Below the pieces are notes generated by a model, which saw only the letters and a program-made list of their open reading frames with translations, was not told the origin of the DNA and ran no database searches. This document shows, piece by piece, positions 1 through 6,157 of a stretch of 15,625 nt of DNA. Origin of the DNA: Betaproteobacteria bacterium (GTDB lineage Bacteria; Pseudomonadota; Gammaproteobacteria; Burkholderiales; Casimicrobiaceae); contig PLYG01000048.1 in NCBI GenBank assembly GCA_003153335.1, forward strand, positions 5,825 to 21,449. The letters run 5' to 3'. Every line of letters begins with the position of its first letter. Position 1 is the stretch's first letter. The translations under genes were made by a program, and so were the position numbers.

Positions 1-223
1 CAGCGGTGGCGCCGGCGCCGGCGTTCATTTGTCTCGCTCGTCCGCGCGCCGCGGTGACAACGGCATCCGCGAGGGGCGTTGCGAGCGCGACTGTCGCGTC
101 GGTGCTCGCGCCGTCGGCTACGATGATTGGGTGACCGGCCGCGCGCAGCGGTTGCAGCGTCCGGAGCGTGGCTTCGATGACCGCAGCTTCGTTGAGGGTG
201 GGAATGATGGCGGCGATCCGCAT
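1..223 (-). CDS. Family 2 glycosyltransferase (TIGR04283-like), 3' end beyond window
   Basis: Only the N-terminal 74 residues are in the window; the gene runs off the left edge. The sequence opens MRIAAIIPTLNEA, the first beta strand of a GT-A fold. VADGASTDAT (residues 35-44) is the nucleotide-sugar-binding DG-S-TD element, and GRARQMNAGA (61-70) follows. The GRxxQMNxG signature is typical of the rSAM/selenodomain-associated transferase 2 family (TIGR04283), small cytoplasmic GT2 enzymes whose acceptor is not known. The ATG at 223 is the natural start because the IIPTLNE strand normally begins within a few residues of the N-terminus. It lies 11 bp after the metallophosphoesterase stop, so it is probably the last visible gene of the minus-strand operon. 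The family call is strong; the sugar and acceptor cannot be told. Confidence 0.85.
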   Translation of the reverse strand, partial: MRIAAIIPTLNEAAVIEATLRTLQPLRAAGHPIIVADGASTDATVALATPLADAVVTAARGRARQMNAGAGATA

Positions 224-234
224 GGCGGTACCGG

Positions 235-1155
235 TCAGTTCAACGCGCCGCGGACCGGGTCCGGATACGGCGGCAAACATTCATCGTTCTCTTGTTCAGG
301 CAGCCCGTGAAAGTCGGTTTGGCGAAGCGCGGCGAGACGATCGCGTGGGATACGCTCAACCGCGGGAAGAATGTTGCAGCAGGTGGTCCAGCGGCCACGC
401 AGCAGCGATTCGACGAAAACATCGGGCAGCCCCTCGGTGCGCATCGCTTCGGCGACGGGCGCCGGATCGTAGGCAAGTTCCACCAGACGCGGAACAGGCA
501 CGGACGCCCCGCGCGGAAAGTCAACGATGCCATAGAACACTCGCGTCGAATCTTCATGCGCGGGGCGGCCGAGCACCCCGGCGTTGAACCAGAACCCGCC
601 GCCGTTTGCGACAGTCCGTATCCAGGGCAGTCCCGAGTGTGTCGCGCACATTCCGGAGACGCGACGCTGCCGCAGCCAGCCGGCGATCGTCGCATCGGTC
701 GTCTCGGACTCCCACACGAATTCATTGACCTGATCGGGACTGCCGTGGCATAGAAGCAACGATTGTCCGCGCCAGAGAAGAACGATCTGCGCCGGCAATT
801 GACGCAGCCAGGCCTTGTGCTCCGCGCTGGTTTTCTGGTCGGTGTAGTCGTAGGAGACCTGGGCATAATGCCGATCCATTGGATCGATGTATCCGCAGCC
901 GCAATCATCTTCTCCGTAACCGATCGCGTGATCGTAGTTACCCTGCACGCAGGCAAGACCGGCGCCACGGATCAGTTCGATTGTCCTGTCGGGCAGGGGC
1001 CCAAACCCGCCGATGTCGCCCAGGCAAAAGCGGTGCTCGAGCTGCTCGGTCGCCCGTAAAAAAGCCGCAACAGCCGTAAAGTTGCTGTAGGGCCCACCCG
1101 CCAGCGCGATGGCTTCGCAATCGTCGGGGAGGGTGATGGTCAGCCTGGAGTTCAT
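235..1155 (-). CDS. Metallophosphoesterase-family protein with degenerate first metal motif
   Basis: A calcineurin-like phosphoesterase of about 306 residues, likely cytoplasmic (no signal peptide). Visible motifs in order are GD-xx-G (FCLGDIGGFG, 43-52), GNYDHA (72-77), the His of CHGSP (136-140), ATHSGLP (171-177) and NAGVLGRP (191-198). These match motifs II to V. Motif I, normally D-x-H-G-N, reads GGPYSN (20-25), so the Asp and His that hold the first metal are absent. DDCGCG (83-88) is a small Cys pair of unknown use. The start was set at ATG 1155, giving a 31-bp gap after the DUF547 remnant. An earlier ATG at 1209 (324 residues) is possible but would overlap that frame and adds a low-complexity leader. 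It lies 11 bp before the glycosyltransferase. The substrate is unknown, and catalysis may be altered or lost. Confidence 0.78.
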   Translation of the reverse strand: MNSRLTITLPDDCEAIALAGGPYSNFTAVAAFLRATEQLEHRFCLGDIGGFGPLPDRTIELIRGAGLACVQGNYDHAIGYGEDDCGCGYIDPMDRHYAQVSYDYTDQKTSAEHKAWLRQLPAQIVLLWRGQSLLLCHGSPDQVNEFVWESETTDATIAGWLRQRRVSGMCATHSGLPWIRTVANGGGFWFNAGVLGRPAHEDSTRVFYGIVDFPRGASVPVPRLVELAYDPAPVAEAMRTEGLPDVFVESLLRGRWTTCCNILPAVERIPRDRLAALRQTDFHGLPEQENDECLPPYPDPVRGALN

Positions 1156-1186
1156 CGCGTTCTTTGCGGGCGGTGGCGAAAAAGCA

Positions 1187-1432
1187 TCAGTTTGTCCTTG
1201 TCGCAACATTCAATCCCCAATCGTAATCCAGGAAAGTGATTTCCGCCTTCTGCTCCGCCACCTTGGCGTGCCCGTCCGGCCTGTCGGCAAGAAGCTTTGC
1301 GTAGCGCGCGAAAAACTGCTCGCGGAAGGTGATCGGCGGGGCGCGGGCGGCTATGCCCTGGTATCCACTCTGCCAGTCTTGCCTGAACCAGTCGAATAGT
1401 TTCGAGACCTCCGGGCTGATTTCGGCGCCCAC
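1187..1432 (-). pseudogene. 3' remnant of a DUF547-domain gene
   Basis: About 81 codons carry what looks like only the C-terminal quarter of a DUF547 protein. LFDWFRQDW (12-20) and the terminal FLDYDWGLN match the usual end of these proteins (…WF..DF… YDW.LN). Whole DUF547 proteins are commonly about 250-300 residues. The only in-frame start is a GTG at 1432, but similarity appears to reach slightly further upstream, into codons that overlap the end of the TVP38 gene (stop at 1441). No room remains for the missing N-terminal part. I infer a deletion that fused the end of a DUF547 gene to the downstream edge of the TVP38 gene. A real short standalone protein is the alternative. The function of DUF547 is not established. 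Confidence 0.55.
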
Positions 1433-1440
1433 GATTGCGT

Positions 1441-2163
1441 TTACGCAGCCGGCGCCCGTTTGGATTTGAGTTTCTTGATCACAATGGGGACCAGCGCGAG
1501 TACGCCCAGCAGCGCAAGGGCTACCAGCACCTCTTTGGAGAGCAGTCCGGACTGCGAATCGAGCATACCCAGCGTTTCGCCCAGGTTGGCGAATACGAAA
1601 GCTCCCGGGATGATTCCGATCGCGGTGGCCAGGACGTAGGTCGACACCTTGATGTTGGTGAACGCCGGCGCCAGATTGACCAGAAAAAACGGGAACACCG
1701 GGACCAGGCGCAGGAACAGCATGTAGTTGAAGGCGTTCTCGCTAAAGCCTGCGTTGATCTTCCGCCCCAGTGCGCCCATCTTGCTTCGGGCCCAGTCGGC
1801 GATCAGGTAGCGGGCGGCGAGGAACACCAGGGTAGCACCTAGCGTTGCCGCGGCAACGATGACCAGCGAACCCATCCAGCGGCCAAACAGGAAACCGCAG
1901 GCCAGCGACAGGACAACCGCGCCGGGCAGCGAGCACGCGACCGCCACCGTGTAGACCAGAAAGGCGATGCCTATCATCGCGAGCCGGTGGTCGCGCGTAA
2001 AGTTCAGCAGCGCATTGCGGTTCGACTTGATGGTGTCCAGCGTCAGGTACTCCTGACCGCCCAGCACAAAGAAGGCAACGATCGCGCCGATAAACAGCGC
2101 AAGGATGAGCAGCTTCAGCCATTGCTTGCCGCCCGCAGCCGGTTTTTGTTGCGCTTCCATCAT
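1441..2163 (-). CDS. TVP38/TMEM64 (VTT/DedA superfamily) membrane protein
   Basis: A 240-residue inner-membrane protein. Hydrophobic segments are visible at about 16-35, 62-94, 98-118, 147-165 and 175-195, with another near 208-228. The VTT-domain signatures are present: SLPGAVVLSLACGFLFG (78-94) and FLRLVPVFPFFLVNLAPAF (150-168), the re-entrant-loop motifs of the DedA/TVP38 superfamily, whose eukaryotic members are lipid scramblases. The start is the first of two adjacent ATGs. It overlaps the stop of the preceding flavoprotein gene as ATGA, so the two genes are almost surely co-translated. TVP38 proteins are often adjacent or fused to mercuric-reductase-like flavoproteins, which fits this pair. 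A role in membrane lipid movement or in a membrane electron or metal pathway is inferred, not shown. Confidence 0.92.
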   Translation of the reverse strand: MMEAQQKPAAGGKQWLKLLILALFIGAIVAFFVLGGQEYLTLDTIKSNRNALLNFTRDHRLAMIGIAFLVYTVAVACSLPGAVVLSLACGFLFGRWMGSLVIVAAATLGATLVFLAARYLIADWARSKMGALGRKINAGFSENAFNYMLFLRLVPVFPFFLVNLAPAFTNIKVSTYVLATAIGIIPGAFVFANLGETLGMLDSQSGLLSKEVLVALALLGVLALVPIVIKKLKSKRAPAA

Positions 2164-3590
2164 GTCCCCTGCAGTCCGAAAATGCGCTGGATCCAGGCCC
2201 TGGCCGACGGCGTCAGGCCCTCCTTGAGCCGCTGATCGGCGACCCGCTTGTTGATCTCGGCGAAGGTAGGGTAGATGTGGATGATTCTCGAGAGTTCCTT
2301 CAGGTTCATCCCCTTGTTTACCGCCAGCACGTATTCGTGGATCACCTCTCCGGCGTGTGGCCCCACGATCGCCGCGCCCAGGATTTTGCCCTTGGGAGTG
2401 GTGATAACCTTGGCAAAGCCTTCGGTTTCACCCTCGGTCCTGGCGCGATCAATTTCCTCGAAGCCGAATTTGTAGACCTTGTGCGCAACGCCGGTCTTGA
2501 CCGCCTCGGATTCGGAAAGTCCGATCCGCGCCAACTCCGGATCGGTGTACGTGCACCAGGGAACATGAACGCTGGGCTTGGCCCAGCGCATTCTGAATAT
2601 CGCCTGCCGCAGCAGGATGCGGGCGTGATGCCCCGCCACATGCGTGAACTGCGGTCCACCGGCCACATCGCCGCACAGGAAAATGTGCGGATTGGTCGTG
2701 CGCAGCGTTTCGTCGCAGACGATCCTGCCTTTGTCCACTTCGACCCCGGCAGCTTCCAGGCCCAGGCCTTCGACATTGGCACGGCGTCCGGCGGCAACCA
2801 GCAAATGGGTCGCCTGCAGGGATTTTCCCGCGCCATTCTTGTCCTTGATGAACATCCGGATGTCGTGCTTGCCGCCTTCGACCTTCATGATCGATACGTT
2901 AAAATTGAACTCGACGCCTTCCTTTTCCATCTGGTGCTGCACGATACGGGACAGGTCTGCATCTTCAACTGGCATGGTCTGGGCAGCCATGTCCACGACG
3001 GTCACCTTGGCGCCGAGGCGGGCGAAGGCCTGCGCCATTTCGCATCCGATCGGCCCGCTGCCGATGACAATCAGGCTGGGGACCTGCTCGCGCAGATCGA
3101 AGACCGTTTCGTTGGTCAGGAACGGAACGTCGTTGATACCCGGGATCGGCGGTACCGCCGGACGCGAGCCGGTTGCGATGACAAAGGTCCGCGCTGTCAA
3201 CTTGCGGCCGTTGACTTCAAAGCACTCGGGCGATATGAACTTGCCCTCGCCGAAGATCACATCGACGCCCAGTCCCCGAAAGCGCTCCGCACTGTCATTG
3301 GGCTCGATGCCCTTGATGACGGCCGCGACTCTTTCCATCACGTGTCCGATGTCGGGGGACGGCGCGTGCGGCGGAATGTTGTAGTCGGCAGCGGTGCGCA
3401 TCAGATGCGCGATCTTGGCCGACTTCAGCAATGTCTTGCTGGGGACGCAACCATTGTTCAGGCAATCGCCCCCCATCTTGTGTTTTTCCACCAGGGCAAC
3501 CTTGGCCCCCAGCGACGCGCCGCCGGCCGCGACAACCAGTCCGCCCGCACCGCCGCCGATAACGACTATATCGAATTCGGTTCTTGCCAC
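2160..3590 (-). CDS. FAD-dependent pyridine nucleotide-disulfide oxidoreductase (mercuric reductase/Lpd-like)
   Basis: A 476-residue class I flavoprotein disulfide reductase. FDIVVIGGGAGGLV (6-19) is the FAD Rossmann loop, GGDCLNNGCVPSK (40-52) the redox-active disulfide (Cys43, Cys48), VIGSGPIGCEMAQAFARLG the NAD(P)H loop, and LCGDVAGG the second FAD site. The C-terminal dimer-interface motif reads HIYPTFAE, so a Tyr replaces the His of the lipoamide dehydrogenase HPT motif. MerA-type enzymes also lack that His, and MerA's C-terminal Cys pair is absent here too. The start is GTG 3590, preceded by GGGAG with good spacing (GGGAGACAAGC-GTG). ATGs at 3644 and 3635 would add a leader without family similarity. 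It leads the minus-strand operon and overlaps the TVP38 gene by 4 bp. It is neither a typical Lpd nor MerA; electron transfer to a small disulfide or quinone partner is plausible. Confidence 0.9.
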   Translation of the reverse strand: MARTEFDIVVIGGGAGGLVVAAGGASLGAKVALVEKHKMGGDCLNNGCVPSKTLLKSAKIAHLMRTAADYNIPPHAPSPDIGHVMERVAAVIKGIEPNDSAERFRGLGVDVIFGEGKFISPECFEVNGRKLTARTFVIATGSRPAVPPIPGINDVPFLTNETVFDLREQVPSLIVIGSGPIGCEMAQAFARLGAKVTVVDMAAQTMPVEDADLSRIVQHQMEKEGVEFNFNVSIMKVEGGKHDIRMFIKDKNGAGKSLQATHLLVAAGRRANVEGLGLEAAGVEVDKGRIVCDETLRTTNPHIFLCGDVAGGPQFTHVAGHHARILLRQAIFRMRWAKPSVHVPWCTYTDPELARIGLSESEAVKTGVAHKVYKFGFEEIDRARTEGETEGFAKVITTPKGKILGAAIVGPHAGEVIHEYVLAVNKGMNLKELSRIIHIYPTFAEINKRVADQRLKEGLTPSARAWIQRIFGLQGT

Positions 3591-3698
3591 GCTTGTCTCC
3601 CGCAAATTTCGGATCTGGACGAATATGCCGAACATTGTCGCCATTTATGCGCCAGACCTTACACCTGGTACAGCATAGCGCAGGCAAATCGCGTTTGG

Positions 3699-3727
3699 TT
3701 GGAATGTCCGCGGACGCGGCTTATAAT
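3699..3727 (+). promoter_or_regulatory. Sigma-70-type promoter for the Bug/Rieske gene group
   Basis: TTGGAA (3699-3704, 4/6 to the -35 consensus) is followed after exactly 17 bp by a perfect TATAAT (3722-3727). Transcription would start near 3734, giving a roughly 130-nt leader before the Bug gene at 3862. It lies in the divergent gap (3591-3861) between the flavoprotein operon and the Bug gene. No equally good promoter was seen on the opposite strand. Confidence 0.6.
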
Positions 3728-3735
3728 GCCCGCGG
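3706..3735. promoter_or_regulatory. Candidate operator: two CCGCGG palindromes around the -10
   Basis: A 10-bp perfect palindrome GTCCGCGGAC (3706-3715) fills most of the -35/-10 spacer. A second CCGCGG (3730-3735) sits just past the -10. Their centres are 22 bp apart, about two helical turns, a geometry suited to a dimeric repressor. No regulator gene is in the window. CCGCGG can arise by chance in GC-rich DNA, so confidence is low. Confidence 0.3.
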
Positions 3736-3742
3736 AACCCCC

Positions 3743-3758
3743 TCCCGAAGAATCGGGA
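3743..3758 (+). other. Leader hairpin (TCCCGA-AGAA-TCGGGA)
   Basis: A perfect 6-bp stem with a 4-nt AGAA loop begins about 10 nt after the predicted transcription start of the Bug gene. No T-run follows, so it is not a terminator. It could stabilise the 5' end of the mRNA or be fortuitous. The rest of the leader up to 3861 shows no recognisable riboswitch. Confidence 0.3.
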
Positions 3759-3861
3759 AACAAACGAGTCAAGAAGAGCGCACGCCATCGGGGCGGACGC
3801 ACGCGCGCCGATCGAGCGAGCACGTCCGTCACCGGAACCAATACCCAGGAAAGGAAGGCTG

Positions 3862-4842
3862 ATGCGCTGCGTGAAAGTCTGGACTGGCATGTTCATGGCC
3901 GTTGTTGCGTTCGGCGCGGCAAGCGCTTGGGCGCAGCAGGGAGCCTGGCCCAATCGCACGGTCAAGCTGATTTCCCCATTCAATCCGGGCGGTGCCATCG
4001 ACGTGCTCAACCGCGTGATTGCCGAAAAACTCGCCGCGCGCCTGGGCCAGCCTGTCGTCGTCGAAGCGGTGCCGGGGGCGAACACCATCAAGGGCGCTGA
4101 GGCGCTGGCACACGCGCCGGGCGACGGCTATACGTTTATGATCACGACCATGTCGACGACGGTGAACAATGTAGTGTTGTACTCCAAGCTTCCTTATGAA
4201 CCGGCGAAAGACTTCACGCCGATCACGCAACTGTCGCTGGGCAGCGTGCTGCTAGTGGCTCCAGCAGATGCGCCGTACAGCGACGTCAAGGGCTTCATCG
4301 CCTGGGCGAAGGCGCAGGACCGGCCCATCAGTTTCGGTTCCTGGGGCGTCGGCTCGTCGGCGCACTTGTATGGCGAAGTGCTGCGCCGCGATCATGGGGT
4401 CAACCTGAGCCACGTGCCCTACAAGGGCGAGGTGCCGGCGATTGTCGATGTGATCAACAAGTCGCTCGATGTCACCTTTGCCAGTCCGGTCGGCGCCAGG
4501 CCGCAGATCGCGGCGGGCAAGATCAAGCCCATAGCGATGACCGGTCCGCAGCGCTCGGTCGCGATGCCCGACCTGGCCACCTTTGCGGAGCAGGGTGCTG
4601 CGGGGATGGATCTGGCGGTCTGGGTAGGGGCCTATGCGCCGGCGAATACCCCACGGCCGATAGTCGAGCGCCTGCAACAGGAGTTGGCGGCCATCGTCAA
4701 ACTGCCCGACGTGGCGCAACGAATGACCGAACAGGGCCAGACGCCAATCGTGAATACCGCCGAGGAATTTGCCAGGGCGTACCAGGCCGACTTTCCGAAT
4801 AGGGAAGCGTTGATCAAGAGTTCCGGCGCCAGGCCGGAGTGA
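3862..4842 (+). CDS. Tripartite tricarboxylate transporter substrate-binding protein (Bug family)
   Basis: A periplasmic solute receptor of 326 residues, the usual length for Bug (Bordetella uptake gene) proteins. A Sec signal peptide occupies about 1-24 and ends SAWA before QQGAWP. The mature part starts with the family hallmarks WPNRTVKLISPFNPGGAIDV (29-48), followed by the LGQPVVVEAVPGA element, the YTFMITT strand and the VPYKGEVPAIVDV region near 195. In this family the ligand is usually a carboxylate or a small amide or aromatic acid bound between two lobes. No TctA/TctB membrane subunits are in the window; orphan Bug receptors are common in Burkholderiales. The start is the ATG at 3862 after AAGGAAGG. 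It is transcribed from the promoter at 3699-3727 and probably with the Rieske gene, so its ligand may be that pathway's substrate. Confidence 0.92.
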   Translation: MRCVKVWTGMFMAVVAFGAASAWAQQGAWPNRTVKLISPFNPGGAIDVLNRVIAEKLAARLGQPVVVEAVPGANTIKGAEALAHAPGDGYTFMITTMSTTVNNVVLYSKLPYEPAKDFTPITQLSLGSVLLVAPADAPYSDVKGFIAWAKAQDRPISFGSWGVGSSAHLYGEVLRRDHGVNLSHVPYKGEVPAIVDVINKSLDVTFASPVGARPQIAAGKIKPIAMTGPQRSVAMPDLATFAEQGAAGMDLAVWVGAYAPANTPRPIVERLQQELAAIVKLPDVAQRMTEQGQTPIVNTAEEFARAYQADFPNREALIKSSGARPE

Positions 4843-4872
4843 GTGGAAAATGAGTGGAAAATGAGTGGAGAA
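4840..4872 (+). repeat. Three tandem copies of an 11-bp unit (TGAGTGGAAAA)
   Basis: Copies lie at 4840-4850, 4851-4861 and 4862-4872; the third has one mismatch (TGAGTGGAGAA). The first TGA is the stop codon of the Bug gene, so the array begins in the stop and fills the start of the spacer. Each unit carries a purine-rich GAGTGGA that weakly resembles a ribosome-binding site. It probably arose by slippage; copy number may vary between strains. Confidence 0.85.
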
Positions 4873-4877
4873 TCAGC

Positions 4878-4940
4878 ATGGACTTGAGCAAAACTCTGCG
4901 GCGCGCCGGCATCCATTATGAAGACCTGATCTGGGCGTGA
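4878..4940 (+). CDS. Possible 20-codon micro-ORF ahead of the Rieske gene
   Basis: An ATG at 4878 opens a 20-codon frame (beginning MDLSKTLRRAG, ending EDLIWA) that stops at TGA 4938-4940. A GGAG lies about 9 nt upstream, in the last 11-bp repeat. The stop overlaps a GTG at 4937 in the Rieske frame as GTGA, a classic arrangement for translational coupling. The Rieske gene's own start has only a weak ribosome-binding site, which would make coupling useful. I recognise no family. It could be a leader peptide, the decayed 5' end of an older gene, or chance. Confidence 0.3.
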   Translation: MDLSKTLRRAGIHYEDLIWA

Positions 4941-4948
4941 GCGTCAAC

Positions 4949-6115
4949 ATGGATAGCGGCACCGCATATGGCCGGCCGCAGCCGAGCTTTGATGCGGACC
5001 TGACGCAGGTCGGCCCAGGCTCGCCGATGGGCGAATTGTTGCGGCGATACTGGCATCCGATGGGGCTGGCGGCCGATGCGAGCGCGACGCCGCGGCGGGT
5101 GCGCGTGCTGGGCGAGGATCTGGTGCTGTTTCGCGATGCAGCGGGGCGCCCGGGGCTGCTGTATCCGCGCTGCGCCCATCGCGGCACGTCGTTGTACTAC
5201 GGCCGTATCGAGGACCGCGGTATCCGCTGTTGCTATCACGGCTGGCTGTACGATGTGACGGGGCATTGCCTGGAGCAGCCTTGCGAACCCAATGGCGGCG
5301 AGCGGCGCGGCAACGTGCGACAACCCTGGTATCCGCTGGAAGAACGTTTCGGCCTGATCTTTGCGTATCTTGGCCCGCCGGAGAGAAAGCCGGCGTTGCC
5401 GCGCTACGATGCGCTCGAAGAACTGGATGCCGGCGAGTTCATCGACGCTGATGACTCCAGCATCGGCTCCGGCGGACCGCCGATCGTGCCATGCAACTGG
5501 CTGCAGCATTTCGAGAATGTGATGGACCCGTTGCACGTGCCCATCCTGCATGGATCGTTCAGCGGCCCCCAGTTCGTGGCGCAGATGGCGCTGATGCCGG
5601 CGGTGAGCTGGGAGACGACTGGCCGCGGCATTCGCAGCGTGCAGATACGTAAAGTCGAAGGCGGCAAGACTTTTCGCCGCATCACCGAAGCGGTGCTGCC
5701 CACGTTGCGCGTGGTGCCCAGTCCGCGCGTCGGCCACTTTGGGCGAGTCGAGTCGATTGGTTGGGTGCTGCCGATCGACGACACCTCGTTCCGGATCTAC
5801 GTCGCGGGCCGGGTCACCGAAGCGGGACAGCTGGGCAGGATGCGCTCGAAGTTCAACGGCAAATTCTGGTGGGAGCTCTCCGCGGAAGAACACCGCGCGA
5901 CGCCGGGCGATTATGAGGCGCAAGTGGGGCAGGGCGCGATTACGTTGCATTCGGAGGAGCATTTGCGCACCAGCGACAAGGGGGTTGCGCTGCTGCGCCG
6001 CATGTTCAAGGCGCAGCTCGAAGTTATCGCTGCCGGTGGCGATCCCGTAGGGGTCGAGGCCGATCCGACGCGCGCCCTGGTGCGGCTCGAAGCCGGAAAT
6101 TACCTCGATGTGTGA
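4949..6115 (+). CDS. Rieske [2Fe-2S] aromatic ring-hydroxylating oxygenase, alpha subunit
   Basis: A phthalate 4,5-dioxygenase/VanA-like terminal oxygenase of about 388 residues. Numbered from the alternative GTG at 4937, the Rieske cluster ligands are Cys79-x-His81 (RCAHRGTS) and Cys98-x-x-His101 (CCYHGW), 16 residues apart as expected. The mononuclear iron site follows in NWLQHFENVMDPLHVPILHG (187-206), with His200 and His205; the carboxylate ligand further on was not assigned. It needs a separate ferredoxin/flavin reductase, which is not in this window. PMGELLRRYWHP near the N-terminus is typical of this single-component-alpha group. ATG 4949 is preferred over GTG 4937, which would overlap the micro-ORF by 4 bp. 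It oxygenates an aromatic or N-methyl/O-methyl substrate of unknown identity and sits between the uptake receptor and a 2-hydroxyacid dehydrogenase. Confidence 0.92.
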   Translation: MDSGTAYGRPQPSFDADLTQVGPGSPMGELLRRYWHPMGLAADASATPRRVRVLGEDLVLFRDAAGRPGLLYPRCAHRGTSLYYGRIEDRGIRCCYHGWLYDVTGHCLEQPCEPNGGERRGNVRQPWYPLEERFGLIFAYLGPPERKPALPRYDALEELDAGEFIDADDSSIGSGGPPIVPCNWLQHFENVMDPLHVPILHGSFSGPQFVAQMALMPAVSWETTGRGIRSVQIRKVEGGKTFRRITEAVLPTLRVVPSPRVGHFGRVESIGWVLPIDDTSFRIYVAGRVTEAGQLGRMRSKFNGKFWWELSAEEHRATPGDYEAQVGQGAITLHSEEHLRTSDKGVALLRRMFKAQLEVIAAGGDPVGVEADPTRALVRLEAGNYLDV

Positions 6116-6157
6116 GCGCTGGATGCATGGCTGCGCGGCGGCCGCGCGGGCTTTACG

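Noticed and set aside
3591..3644. Upstream ATG starts (3644, 3635) for the flavoprotein
   Set aside because: The added residues do not fit the family start, whereas GTG 3590 has GGGAG at good spacing and begins just before the FAD-binding strand.
2277..4100. Long plus-strand frame (607 codons) opposite the flavoprotein gene
   Set aside because: Antisense shadow; no motif seen, and it crosses the promoter region and enters the Bug gene out of frame.
4840..4872. Short tandem repeats as a CRISPR-like array
   Set aside because: Units are only 11 bp and directly adjacent without spacers, and no cas gene is present.
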